DNA of 64,000 nt from Cytobacillus dafuensis (GCF_007995155.1 NZ_CP042593.1:4506001-4570000), one strand, 5' to 3'; positions 45,815 through 54,564 are shown, numbered from the stretch's first letter. Program-made: numbers and translations. The notes: generated by a model not told the origin, from the sequence alone.

Positions 45815-45985
45815 TAGGATTATCCCTCCTAAATTATTCTGATATAGTACTCCAATATCATAAAGGACAATTGTGTAATATACGTCAGAGTATTGTGACG
45901 AAGTTTTATACATAATTAGTCCTTTTTGTGACATTTGTACTATTTGTTAGAAAAATCACAGAAAGAGATCAAAATGAAGGAAACA

Positions 45986-46062
45986 TTAGAAAAACTTGGC
46001 TTTTGCCAAGTCCTTTTTGGTGACTGCCAAATTTTTCTAATGCAATCTTATTAGCAGATACT
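45986..46062. repeat. Dispersed TTAGAAAAACTT repeat, copy 4
   Basis: TTAGAAAAACTTGGCTTTTG, CCAAGTCCTTTTTGGTGACT and TTATTAGCAGATACT match the copies at 3581, 14718 and 14831. Two inner dyads (ACTTGGC...GCCAAGT) could fold. Confidence 0.6.
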
Positions 46063-46083
46063 AAAATGAAAACACATTAGCCA

Positions 46084-46112
46084 AAGAAAAGAAGCTAGCA
46101 TGTGCCAGCTTC
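46084..46112 (-). terminator. Minus-strand hairpin terminator of a decayed gene
   Basis: On the minus strand GAAGCTGGC pairs with GCTAGCTTC, followed by TTTTCTTT. The only coding trace upstream is the short remnant at 46137-46220. Confidence 0.6.
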
Positions 46113-46136
46113 TTCATAAATAATTAAACTTCTATT

Positions 46137-46220
46137 GTTTTATCTCCGTCCAGTCCATCGGATGATGCATGCTTCCATTTGTGTTTAGCTTTTTACCAAT
46201 TACGTCTTCCTTAAAAAGAC
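46137..46220 (-). pseudogene. Remnant of an unidentified protein C-terminus
   Basis: An open tail of about 28 codons ends GKKLNTNGSMHHPMDWTEIKQ followed by a stop and the terminator above. The MHHPMD segment recalls MHHPID in the LCP protein of this window, but the match is too short to rely on. Confidence 0.3.
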
Positions 46221-46430
46221 GTTATCTTAATTGCCTGGCAAAGTTCTAAAATAAGAACACACATATCAATCAAACGTTTGATTAATATTTTTCAGTGCCG
46301 ACATGGGGAAATTCCTTTTCTTATTGCACAGTTTTCATCCAAATGTACATTTATCGGATTTTCAGAAACAATTACTTCTTCAATACTTACAGGTAACTTG
46401 TATTTATTTTACCTTCTTTTACTTCTTTCT
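46209..46430. pseudogene. Decayed duplicate of the 3' flank and C-terminus of the beta-helix gene
   Basis: 46209-46345 aligns with 57482-57610 (shared AAGACGTTATCT, GTTCTAAAATA, AACACAC, TCAATCAAACGTTTGATTAA, TTTCAGTGCC, TTTCTTTTCTTATTGCACA). Then 46352-46425 aligns with 58232-58300, the C-terminal codons of the parallel beta-helix gene (TTTTCAGAAACAATTAC, CAGGTAACTT, CTTCTTTTAC). In the 57-58 kb copy about 620 bp carrying the GIY-YIG gene sits between these two blocks. Confidence 0.7.
46268..46283. promoter_or_regulatory. Palindrome AATCAAACGTTTGATT, copy 3
   Basis: A perfect 16-bp palindrome inside the decayed duplicate; the matching duplicate at 57543 carries it too. Confidence 0.4.
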
Positions 46431-46550
46431 TCTTTCGACATATCCCCCTCCCGTCCTGTGATTTAAAGACATATTAAAGACATGTCAATTAAATCAATTC
46501 TGTTTTATGGTTATATTGAAGATTCCGATAATGAAAGGAGGCGAGAAAGA

Positions 46551-46662
46551 TGAAATTGGTTCTCATGAACTTCCCATGAGACCGCTTTTTCTCTTTTTTC
46601 AGCTTGAGATTGTCTCATGAACCCTCTATGAGACCGCTTTTTCTCTTCTTTCAGCTTATTCA
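46551..46662 (+). repeat. Tandem pair of ~55-bp hairpin repeats behind a 9-codon leader-like frame
   Basis: Two repeats each read TCTCATGAA-CATGAGACC-GCTTTTTCTCTT-TTTCAGCTT, and each forms a TCTCATG/CATGAGA hairpin. The first overlaps a tiny frame MKLVLMNFP (46551-46580) that has AAAGGAGG at good spacing. The rest of the gap 45815-47051 is AT-rich. Confidence 0.45.
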
Positions 46663-46933
46663 TTTTAAAATGCATGGACTTTCTCAAACAAAGATCCATG
46701 CGTTTTTGCGTTCATTCTTGCTCTTACAAATTTAGATACAACAGTTAAAACAGTTCATTAGTCCCGCAATATTTATTCAGGCGTCACTTTGACCATGTAC
46801 AAGGCCCCAAGTTTCAATAACAAATTGAATTCTACTGTTATAAAATTTATAATAATTTTATAAAAAAGAATAGCGTGATCACCTCTGTCATCCCAGACAC
46901 AGCATATGACAGTCTGACCAAGCAAAAACGAAT

Positions 46934-46986
46934 AAAAAGTAACTATCCTATCCATTGGTCGTGGTGAGGACGGTTACTTTTTTTCT
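46934..46986 (+). terminator. Terminator-like hairpin just before the GGDEF-EAL gene
   Basis: AAAAAGTAAC-ATCCT pairs with AGGACGGTTACTTTTT, followed by a long T run, ending 65 bases before the GGDEF-EAL start. It could end a small RNA or act as an attenuator. A second dyad (CTGTCAT...ATGACAG) lies at 46887-46914. It does not match the c-di-GMP riboswitch consensus as I know it. Confidence 0.6.
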
Positions 46987-47051
46987 TTAATGATTTCTTC
47001 AACCAACTGAAATTTAACAGCAATAATAATGGAAAAATTTTGGAGGTAAAT

Positions 47052-49280
47052 ATGAATAAAAATGACGCTTCTTATATATTAGAGTCGAATAGATTTTGCA
47101 AAGAGGCTGGAATGGATCCAAATAAGGTATCCAGACCGAAACATTTTTTAAGAGGAAAGGATCTAGCTGAGAAAAGAAAATCATATAGTGAAATCCTATC
47201 AGTTGTAAGTTTTTTCTCTAATAAGCTATTAGACTCTTTAAGAGGCACCCCAATACTGGTTGTCGTTTCGGATGCTGTTGGTTACCTACTTGATATTGAA
47301 GGGGATGAATCAATAATAGCTACCATCCAGCAATTCGGGATTAGACCTGGCAGCCTGTTCACCCAGGAAGATACAGGAACGAATGTGGTCAGTCTAGCCT
47401 TGCAGCAAAAACACCCCATCAGTATTGTCGGCACACAGCATTATCATACGTTTCTTCATGAGATTGCCTGTTATGGTACGGCATTTCACTATACAGATGA
47501 AAATAACCTGCTTGGCAGTGTGTCCATTATGATGCCCATCCAGTTTCAGAACCCACTTTTCTTAACGATGCTAACCCAAGCGGTTGATTCGATTGAAAGA
47601 GAACTATTATTAAGGAAACAGAATAAGCAGCTAAATATTATGAATCAGATTATGTTAAGCCGAACAAGAAATGGAATTGTCATCACAGATGAAAACGGAA
47701 TCACTACTAAGTTTAACGATTTTGCCCAAAAAATCTCGAATAACCACAGTGAGTCCGTGTTAGGAAGAAATATTTGTGAATCAACAATTACAGGAACATA
47801 TTTTAAGGAAGTACTGAAAAAAGGAAAAATATTTACTAACGAAGAAATTCAGTTTATAGATGACAACGGAAAACTTGTAGTCTGCCTGTTCGATGCTCAG
47901 CCGATTTATGAAGAGGATAAAATGATAGGTACCTTTGGACAGTTCAGGGACATTTCAGACCGTTACTTTCTTCAAGAAAAATATAACTATTTAGCCTATC
48001 ATGACGACTTAACAAATCTCCCAAATAGACGATATATTAACAAGGAAATTGAAACCATCATCAAGGAAATAAACGCAGGTCATAAGAGGACGTTGGCCCT
48101 TCTATACATTGATCTGGACCGTTTTAAAATTATTAACGATAACTTTAGTCATTCATGCGGAGATATTCTCCTCAAGAAGGTAAGCAAACGTTTATCCAGT
48201 TGCCTCGGAGAAAAGGATATACTCGCCAGAATGGGCGGCGATGAATTTATATTCCTACTTAAGGATTTTGATGATCCCGAATATGTTACGAAAAAGGCTG
48301 AAGAAGTCCTTAATCTATTTCATGATTCTTTTTATATCGGCAGTGACGAATTACATACGACAGCGAGTATCGGAATAGCGATTTATCCCGACTACCCAAT
48401 TACAATGGAAAAGCTCTTGATTTATGCGGATAATGCAATGTATCAGGCAAAAGAACTTGGTAAAAATCGCTATAGTGTTTATACTCCCGAATTATTAGTG
48501 GATATGGTGTACGAATACAGGCTAGAGGCCGATTTAAGAAAAGCATTAGAGAATGATGAATTTGTCCTCCACTATCAGCCACAGATTCAACCTCAAACCG
48601 GTGAAATAGTTGGACTAGAAGCGTTAATTCGCTGGCAACATCCTTCGCTAGGTTTGCTGCCTCCGGGTAAATTTATCAAATTGGCTGAAGAAAACGGATT
48701 GATTACCCAAATTGGAAAGTGGGTTATCTATGAGGCATGCTCCCAAAATAAAAAATGGCAGGATGCTGGAATGGCACCGATTAAAGTGTCCGTTAATCTA
48801 TCCACACAGCAATTTCTTACGAAAGATCTCATTACATTTATGAAGGATACAATAGAACGTACAGCACTCGATCCACAATATATCGTAGTGGAAATCACTG
48901 AGTATATGGCGATGGAGTATGAATACTCCCTTAATGTTTTGAAACAGTTAAAAGCAATTGGTATTGGCATCAGTATTGATGATTTTGGGACTGGCTATAG
49001 TTCGCTTAATTATCTTAAAAATTTTCCAATCGATTATATCAAAATCGATAAATCATTCGTCGATGAAATCATGATTGATCATAATAATGCCTTTATTGTA
49101 AAAGCAATCATCACACTAGCACACAACCTTCAAATGCAAGTAATCGCAGAAGGTGTTGAAACAAAGGAACAGCTTGACTTTCTTATCAATCAACAATGCG
49201 ATTTAATACAGGGCTATTTTTTCAGCAAACCACTTCCAGCTAACGAAATAGAAAAAAAATATTTAGTTCAGCAAAAATGA
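47052..49280 (+). CDS. GAF(AcoR-type)-PAS-GGDEF-EAL cyclic-di-GMP enzyme
   Basis: 742 residues, no membrane helix. Residues about 1-190 resemble the N-terminal sensor of AcoR/DhaR sigma-54 activators (EDTGTNVVSLALQQKHPISI, GTQHYHTFLHEIACYGTAFH, LLGSVSIMM). A PAS domain follows (about 205-310: GIVITDENGITTKFNDFAQ). The GGDEF domain has an intact MGGDEF (about 396), implying diguanylate cyclase activity. The EAL domain has intact EAL in GLEALIRWQHP (about 523), DDFGTGYSSLNYL and VIAEGVET, implying phosphodiesterase competence. GGAGG five bases before ATG 47052 sets the start. The stop overlaps the next frame, indicating an operon. Confidence 0.9.
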   Translation: MNKNDASYILESNRFCKEAGMDPNKVSRPKHFLRGKDLAEKRKSYSEILSVVSFFSNKLLDSLRGTPILVVVSDAVGYLLDIEGDESIIATIQQFGIRPGSLFTQEDTGTNVVSLALQQKHPISIVGTQHYHTFLHEIACYGTAFHYTDENNLLGSVSIMMPIQFQNPLFLTMLTQAVDSIERELLLRKQNKQLNIMNQIMLSRTRNGIVITDENGITTKFNDFAQKISNNHSESVLGRNICESTITGTYFKEVLKKGKIFTNEEIQFIDDNGKLVVCLFDAQPIYEEDKMIGTFGQFRDISDRYFLQEKYNYLAYHDDLTNLPNRRYINKEIETIIKEINAGHKRTLALLYIDLDRFKIINDNFSHSCGDILLKKVSKRLSSCLGEKDILARMGGDEFIFLLKDFDDPEYVTKKAEEVLNLFHDSFYIGSDELHTTASIGIAIYPDYPITMEKLLIYADNAMYQAKELGKNRYSVYTPELLVDMVYEYRLEADLRKALENDEFVLHYQPQIQPQTGEIVGLEALIRWQHPSLGLLPPGKFIKLAEENGLITQIGKWVIYEACSQNKKWQDAGMAPIKVSVNLSTQQFLTKDLITFMKDTIERTALDPQYIVVEITEYMAMEYEYSLNVLKQLKAIGIGISIDDFGTGYSSLNYLKNFPIDYIKIDKSFVDEIMIDHNNAFIVKAIITLAHNLQMQVIAEGVETKEQLDFLINQQCDLIQGYFFSKPLPANEIEKKYLVQQK

Positions 49281-49300
49281 TAGAGAGTGAGATTATTAGA

Positions 49301-50935
49301 ATGAAAACTACCGCTTCCGTATTAGCAGCAAACTTTAAACATTGGGGACTTCATCATATTTTCGGCATTCCAGGAAAATCCATATCCCCTATTCTTTTTG
49401 AGTTATTAAACCAGGATATTCATTTTGTATTAAGTAAACATGAGGCAGCTGCCGGGTTTGAAGCTTCCGGCTACGCCTTAATGAATCAGAACATCGGGGT
49501 CGCAATTGGTACATCTGGGCCTGGTGGGACGAACCTGCTTACAGCTGCTGGTCAAGCGTCCGCCTCCCATCTGCCGCTATTAATTATCACAGGTCACCCT
49601 TCAATGAAAGATACAGGTAAGGCAATGGGCCAGGACTCCAGCATATTTGGTACCGATCTAGTGAATATGTTCAAACACGTCACGAAGTTCAGCGCACGGG
49701 TAGAGCGTGGGGATATGCTAAAACCCTACTTGCAGCATGCCCTTGAGAAAGCCTTATCAGGTGTAAAAGGACCAGTGCATCTGTCCATCCCGTTTGATAT
49801 TTTATTAGAAGAAATCGAACCATTCCAGCTGGATTTTCCAGCTACGTATGAAATGATTTCACCTAACACAGGGGAAGTGATAGAAAAATTGAATAAGGCC
49901 ACTCGTCCCCTTCTATTCCTAGGAAAAGGCGTTCATTCCAGCAAAGCATATGAGGAAGTACAGCATCTTGCTGAGCTTTGGAACATCCCTGTCATCACCA
50001 CCCCGGGAGGAAAAGGAACATTTCCATCCAACCATAAGCTCTCATTAGGAGCATTTGGATTGGGCGGTACCCCGGAAGCGACCGAATATTTCCATCAAAA
50101 GGTTGACCTATTAATCGTCATCGGGTCCAAATTAAGTGATATGTCGACCGCTGGCTTATCCGAAGCGATGCATCCAGAGCACCTCATCCATTTTGATTAT
50201 GACCCAACGTTTATCGGAAAATCCATCCAAGTACCAACGACAGCAGTGTTGGGCGATATCAAATCGAATTTGAAAACAATTTTAAAGGATTTACCGGAGA
50301 CAAATAGTGAAGGATTTTTATCAACACCTGAGATGATCCCGCTTGATGAAAATAATCCAGGTGAGCGAATGTCGGCAGTTCAAGTATTACGAGCCATGCG
50401 TAACGCACTCCCAGATGACGCCGTTATTTTTGGAGATGATGGAAGCCACTCCTTCTACGGCATCAAGCACTTTGACATTTACAAGCCAGGAACCTTCTTT
50501 TTCGACGATATTTTCGGGGCGATGGGAAATGGAATTGGCTATTCCATAGGTGCGAAACTAGCAGCCCCTGAGAAGACCATCGTCTGCTTAGTTGGGGATG
50601 GCTGTATGTTCATGCATGGTACGGAGATTTCAACTGCGTACAATTATGACTCCCCTGTCCTATTTATTGTGTTAAATAATGGACGATTAGACATGGTAGA
50701 AAAAGGGATGCGGAAAATGATCGGTACATCCATCGGCGGCATTTATGAGACTCCGCTTGATGCAGCCCGATTTGCAGAGTCGATGGGACTGAAAGCATAT
50801 ACATGTCAAAACCCTTACGATTTAACCGATATGATTAAAGATGCCCTACATATGATGAAAGAAACGAACAAACCAATTGTCATTGAAGCATTAGTGGATG
50901 AAAACGAAATACCACCAACGATGGGGAGGCAATAA
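49301..50935 (+). CDS. Thiamine-pyrophosphate-dependent enzyme, acetolactate synthase/decarboxylase-like
   Basis: 544 residues with the three-domain TPP fold. The catalytic Glu lies in SKHEAAAGFEASGYA, the N-terminal domain has GTSGPGGTNLLT, and the cofactor motif runs from VGDGCMFMHGTE to VLNNG (GDG...NN). It resembles IlvB/AlsS, pyruvate oxidase and benzoylformate decarboxylase; the substrate cannot be set from sequence. ATG 49301 gives a family-like N-terminus; an ATG at 49277 overlapping the previous stop is the alternative. It sits between the c-di-GMP gene and a CMD-family gene with a 1-base gap to the latter. Confidence 0.82.
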   Translation: MKTTASVLAANFKHWGLHHIFGIPGKSISPILFELLNQDIHFVLSKHEAAAGFEASGYALMNQNIGVAIGTSGPGGTNLLTAAGQASASHLPLLIITGHPSMKDTGKAMGQDSSIFGTDLVNMFKHVTKFSARVERGDMLKPYLQHALEKALSGVKGPVHLSIPFDILLEEIEPFQLDFPATYEMISPNTGEVIEKLNKATRPLLFLGKGVHSSKAYEEVQHLAELWNIPVITTPGGKGTFPSNHKLSLGAFGLGGTPEATEYFHQKVDLLIVIGSKLSDMSTAGLSEAMHPEHLIHFDYDPTFIGKSIQVPTTAVLGDIKSNLKTILKDLPETNSEGFLSTPEMIPLDENNPGERMSAVQVLRAMRNALPDDAVIFGDDGSHSFYGIKHFDIYKPGTFFFDDIFGAMGNGIGYSIGAKLAAPEKTIVCLVGDGCMFMHGTEISTAYNYDSPVLFIVLNNGRLDMVEKGMRKMIGTSIGGIYETPLDAARFAESMGLKAYTCQNPYDLTDMIKDALHMMKETNKPIVIEALVDENEIPPTMGRQ

Positions 50936-50936
50936 T

Positions 50937-51311
50937 ATGGAAAATAACAAGCGATACGAAGCCGGCATTCGAGCAATGGAGGAATTATTTTCCCAAGAAG
51001 TACGGAATGGCATGGAAGGAATAAAAAAAGTGTCACCTGACTTCTGGGATATGATTGTATCCTTTGGCTTTGGGGATCTCTACTCAAGAGAAAGTCTTTC
51101 CCTCTCACAACGGGAAATCATCACACTCACGTCACTCATCACACAAGGAGCTTTTGAGCAGCTGAAAGTTCACCTGCAGGCAGCCCTGAACGTGGGGCTA
51201 ACAAAAGAAGAAATTATCGAACTCATCATCCACTGTGCCGGCTATGTCGGATTCCCAAAGGCCGTTCAGGCAATGGGTATCGCCGGGGAGATTTTTAATA
51301 AAAATGAGTAG
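50937..51311 (+). CDS. Carboxymuconolactone decarboxylase-family protein
   Basis: 124 residues of the CMD/AhpD fold: EIITLTSLITQGAFEQLKVH, ALNVGLTKEEIIELIIHCAG and YVGFPKAVQAM. The AhpD CxxC peroxidase pair is absent (a single Cys lies in HCAG), so peroxidase activity is unlikely and a decarboxylase-like or scaffold role is more plausible. GGGGAGG precedes ATG 50937, which lies one base after the stop of the TPP enzyme gene. Earlier in-frame starts overlap that gene. Confidence 0.85.
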   Translation: MENNKRYEAGIRAMEELFSQEVRNGMEGIKKVSPDFWDMIVSFGFGDLYSRESLSLSQREIITLTSLITQGAFEQLKVHLQAALNVGLTKEEIIELIIHCAGYVGFPKAVQAMGIAGEIFNKNE

Positions 51312-51448
51312 AACTACATGTCCCGTGAATAACGGCTGATCTATATAGCAGTTTATGAAAAGAAGTAGCTACCAAACATAAGATATGCTCCCCATAAGGT
51401 AAACAGAGTAAAAAATGAAATTCTGTCACTTATTAGGAGTATTTTTTT

Positions 51449-51556
51449 ATGTCTAAAAAAGCTTTTTCTGTAGAAAAGAAATTCGGGCGTTACTGTGAAA
51501 ATACATTCGCACCCCTATATCTGTCCAAAGCTACCCAAACGGTTATTTACTTTTAA
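51449..51556 (+). pseudogene. Possible transposase OrfA N-terminal remnant
   Basis: A 35-codon frame with an AGGAG site begins MSKKAFSVEKKFGRY, recalling the first residues of some IS3-type OrfA proteins, then runs into unrelated sequence and a stop. No IS ends or OrfB are visible. Confidence 0.25.
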
Positions 51557-51637
51557 CCCCTTGCCTTAAACGGACAAAGAGTTTGGAGTATTTTTCTCAG
51601 AAAATTGGTTGCTAAGGATTCTAGTCTTATTTATTCC

Positions 51638-52158
51638 GATTTTTAATAAATTTCTATAAAATTTGGACACTTCGACAATATTGTTTCCATTTTTTTCATA
51701 TTCTTTTTTTAAAAATGGGAAACTTTGTGGCTCTTGTTTCCATTTTTTCGGCGAATATCTTTAAAATTTGGAAACTAACGTAGCTTTGTTTCCTCTTTTC
51801 TACGATTTTTTTTAAAAACAGGAAACTTTGTGGCTCTTGTTTCCATTTTTTCTGCGAATATCTTTAAATTTGGAAACTAATGAAGCTTTGTTTCCACTTT
51901 TCCACGATTTTTCTTAAAAATGGGAAACTTTGCGGCTCTTCTTTCCACCTTTTTCGCGAATATCTTTAAATTTGGAAACTAACGAAGCTTTGTTTCCACT
52001 TTTCCACGATTTTTTTTAAAAATAGGAAATTTCGCGGCTCTTGTTTCCATTTTTTCTGCGAATATCTTTAAATTTGGAAACTACGAGGCTCTTGTTTCTA
52101 TTTTTTTCTAGAATATCTATAAAATTTAGAAACTATCAAAGATTGTTTTCCATTTTCA
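51638..52158. repeat. 102-bp repeat array in reverse orientation, about 4.5 units
   Basis: Reverse complement of the family at 26952-27970: GGAAACTAACGAAGCTTTGTTTCC, AATATCTTTAAATTTGG, GGGAAACTTTGCGGCTC-TTGTTTCC and TTTTCCACGATTTTTTTTAA recur. Units are more diverged from each other than at 27 kb. It fills most of the 901-bp gap 51312-52212. Confidence 0.88.
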
Positions 52159-52212
52159 CCCACCACCCCTCCCGTAACCCGGGGTAATTCTCTCTCCCTA
52201 AACGACATCTCC

Positions 52213-53133
52213 CTATAAATCAACAAAATAGGTAGATCGTGACTGCCCTATCACTTTAAAATTGTTCGTAAGAATCCGCCAAATTACTTTTTTAGCCTTA
52301 ATCACTTTACACCAGTCATGGATAGCATGAGTAGTAATATTCTCCTTTGGAAATAGAAGGCGGAATTCATCCACGCTCCGTAAAATGGCACTTTTCACAT
52401 TCTCTTTGTAGCCGCATTCTTTACAAATGACGTCCTTTCTATTTGTCTGAAAATCTTCAAAAAATGAAAAGCAGCTTCCGCAAACGATTCCCTTTTCTAG
52501 CTGGTCATAGCTATAAATGGGCAGCCGCTTATAAGGCGGATCGTTTAAATGCAAGGAAACTAGTCTTTCTGCAAATTTGTGATGGATTTCTTTTAATGGT
52601 GGAGAGGGCTTGTTTAATTTTTTCATGAAGCGATTGAGCTGTGTGGGAAAAATAATTGGTGTGTTCCGCGGCGCTTGATATAAGTGGAAATTAGGATTGA
52701 TGAAGAGAAGATAAGATTCAATCGGGACATTGCATCCAATTGCTTGAAAAATTCTACGAAGGTTCGTTTCTGCTCGCTTTACCTGGTGCAAAGGGTTCTG
52801 AATTTCAATTCCATTTGACATATACCAGCGTTCCGCCTCAATATAATGGTCACCTTCGAAATTTTTCACTTCGATTAAAAGTGCTTTATCAGATGACATG
52901 AGCAATGAATCTACTTGAAAAATAGTATTGTTCATATCGAACAGGAGGTCATTTAAAATAAGGCAATCATTATGGAAAAATTCTTCTATCCAATCATCAA
53001 ACTTTTTCTCCCCCTTAAATCCCTTTTCAAGGTTTTCGAAATGATTTTTGTCTTTCACTGAAAGTTTCATTCGACTATCTAAGCTCCTCAACAGCTTCAG
53101 TTCTTTTGATTCAGAGCGAAACTTCACTATCAT
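52213..53133 (-). CDS. NERD-domain protein with zinc ribbon
   Basis: 306 residues. Residues about 35-150 match the nuclease-related (NERD) domain: KGEKKFDDWIEEFF, NTIFQVDSLLMSSDKALLIEVKNFEGD, with D-x-L and E-x-K metal-site-like residues. The C-terminal part has a four-Cys zinc ribbon (CGSCFSFF ... CKECGYKE). NERD proteins are thought to handle DNA, but activity is rarely shown. AAAGGAG precedes ATG 53133. It is a single gene with no link visible to its neighbours. Confidence 0.85.
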   Translation of the reverse strand: MIVKFRSESKELKLLRSLDSRMKLSVKDKNHFENLEKGFKGEKKFDDWIEEFFHNDCLILNDLLFDMNNTIFQVDSLLMSSDKALLIEVKNFEGDHYIEAERWYMSNGIEIQNPLHQVKRAETNLRRIFQAIGCNVPIESYLLFINPNFHLYQAPRNTPIIFPTQLNRFMKKLNKPSPPLKEIHHKFAERLVSLHLNDPPYKRLPIYSYDQLEKGIVCGSCFSFFEDFQTNRKDVICKECGYKENVKSAILRSVDEFRLLFPKENITTHAIHDWCKVIKAKKVIWRILTNNFKVIGQSRSTYFVDL

Positions 53134-53422
53134 TTTTTCAACTCCTTTATAAAATTAAAAATGCTAATTATTACCTATTCTATTAATAATCCGTAATTTC
53201 CGCAAGGGTCCCCACTCTCCTTTGCTAAACCTTTTACTATCATTGTTCTATACAATGCCTTACAAAAAATTCCGAGACGAGTGTCCTTCCATTATTCAGA
53301 GAATTCATGCATCACCAAGGCTGTTAATTTAATTTCCTCAATGCAAGAAGTTTTTAATTTACAATATTTCCTAAAAGTGATATCATAATAATATAAATTA
53401 AATATTACAAGGAGTGAACAAA

Positions 53423-54265
53423 ATGAAAGAAAAAAACGTCTTTCAGGTAAATGGTTTTATTGGCATTTTAGCAATAGTGGCTCTACTCGGACTTAGTGTA
53501 TGGCTTTTAATTAATGAGCTATTTTCCGTTGCTATTCCTTTACTTGCTGTAGCCGTTCTTTTGGCTAGCGGAATTACGATTGTTCAGCCAAATAAGGCAG
53601 CTGTCGTTACTTTTTTTGGAAAATACTTAGGTACTATTCGTAATAATGGACTATACTTGACTGTGCCGCTTTCACTGCGACGAAATGTGTCACTTAGGGT
53701 TCGAAACTTTAATAGCAAGCGCCTGAAGGTAAATGATGTTGAAGGAAATCCCATTGAAATTGCAGCAGTGATTGTTTTTAAAGTTGTCGATTCAGCTAAA
53801 GCTGTGTTTGATGTAGACAATTATGAGGAATTTGTTGAAATTCAAAGTGAAACGGCTATTCGTCATGTGGCAACGAAATACCCTTACGATACGTTTGAGG
53901 ATGCAGATCTTACCTTAAGAGGGAATGCAGAGGAAGTTTCCAATGAATTAACAGCCGATTTACAGGCACGCCTAAATGTAGCTGGGGTTGAAGTAATTGA
54001 AGCCAGACTTACTCACCTTGCTTACTCAACTGAGATTGCTCAAGCGATGCTGCAGCGTCAACAAGCAACTGCCATCATCTCTGCCCGTCAAAAAATTGTT
54101 GAAGGGGCTGTTGGAATGGCACAAATGGCCATTAAACAATTAGAAGCAGATAATACGATTGATTTAGATGATGAACGCAAAGTACAAATGGTTAATAATT
54201 TACTAGTGGCCATCGTTGCTGAAAAACCAGCCCAGCCTGTTATTAATACGGGGACATTATATTAA
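53423..54265 (+). CDS. SPFH/Band 7 domain protein
   Basis: 280 residues. Two hydrophobic helices open the protein (GFIGILAIVALLGLSVWLLI, VAIPLLAVAVLLASGITIV), followed by a Band 7 domain (QPNKAAVVTFFGKYLGTI, VNDVEGNPIEIAAVIVFKVV) and an Ala/Gln-rich helix (IAQAMLQRQQATAIISARQK). SPFH proteins organise membrane microdomains and support other membrane proteins. ATG 53423 has AAGGAG eight bases upstream. A small Arc-type gene follows after 12 bases, probably in the same transcript. Confidence 0.9.
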   Translation: MKEKNVFQVNGFIGILAIVALLGLSVWLLINELFSVAIPLLAVAVLLASGITIVQPNKAAVVTFFGKYLGTIRNNGLYLTVPLSLRRNVSLRVRNFNSKRLKVNDVEGNPIEIAAVIVFKVVDSAKAVFDVDNYEEFVEIQSETAIRHVATKYPYDTFEDADLTLRGNAEEVSNELTADLQARLNVAGVEVIEARLTHLAYSTEIAQAMLQRQQATAIISARQKIVEGAVGMAQMAIKQLEADNTIDLDDERKVQMVNNLLVAIVAEKPAQPVINTGTLY

Positions 54266-54277
54266 TGAGTGGTCTCT

Positions 54278-54439
54278 ATGTCTAAGAAAAAAAGTTTTCC
54301 ATTACGATTAGACCCTGAATTGTATGAGATTTTGCAAAAGTGGGCGGCTGATGATTTTAGAAGTGTAAACAGCCATATTGAGTTTCTCCTTCGTGAAGCA
54401 GCTAAAAAGGCTGGCCGATTGAAGAAGTCGCAAGAGTAA
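54278..54439 (+). CDS. Small Arc-family ribbon-helix-helix protein
   Basis: 53 residues. SFPLRLDPELYEILQKWAAD and FRSVNSHIEFLLREAAKKAG give the beta strand, helix, helix pattern of Arc/MetJ-type DNA-binding dimers, with FPLRLD as the DNA-contacting strand. The ribosome site is weak (GTGG), consistent with coupling to the SPFH gene 12 bases upstream. It may regulate its own operon. It is followed by a palindrome and a hairpin. Confidence 0.8.
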   Translation: MSKKKSFPLRLDPELYEILQKWAADDFRSVNSHIEFLLREAAKKAGRLKKSQE

Positions 54440-54483
54440 AGAAATTGTAATAGTTTTCCTATTAGCAATATAGAACAAACCTA

Positions 54484-54503
54484 TTAATCAAACGTTTGAT
54501 TAA
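54484..54503. promoter_or_regulatory. 20-bp palindrome TTAATCAAACGTTTGATTAA, copy 4
   Basis: Perfect palindrome between the Arc-type gene and its hairpin terminator. Confidence 0.45.
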
Positions 54504-54517
54504 TTTCCTTAACTGTA

Positions 54518-54560
54518 AAACACGAAGCTAAGAAACCTTTCTCTTAGCTTTTGTGTTTCT
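54518..54560 (+). terminator. Hairpin after the SPFH-Arc unit
   Basis: AAACACGAAGCTAAGA pairs with TCTTAGCTTTTGTGTTT (about 15 bp with one bulge); the U tract after it is short. Confidence 0.65.
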
Positions 54561-54564
54561 ATAA

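Noticed and set aside
45815..45934. Rex operator upstream of cydA
   Set aside because: Only scattered TTGTGA and TCACAA half-sites are present without the required symmetric spacing.
46700..46990. c-di-GMP riboswitch before the GGDEF-EAL gene
   Set aside because: The conserved aptamer segments I know are not present; only a terminator-like hairpin is seen.
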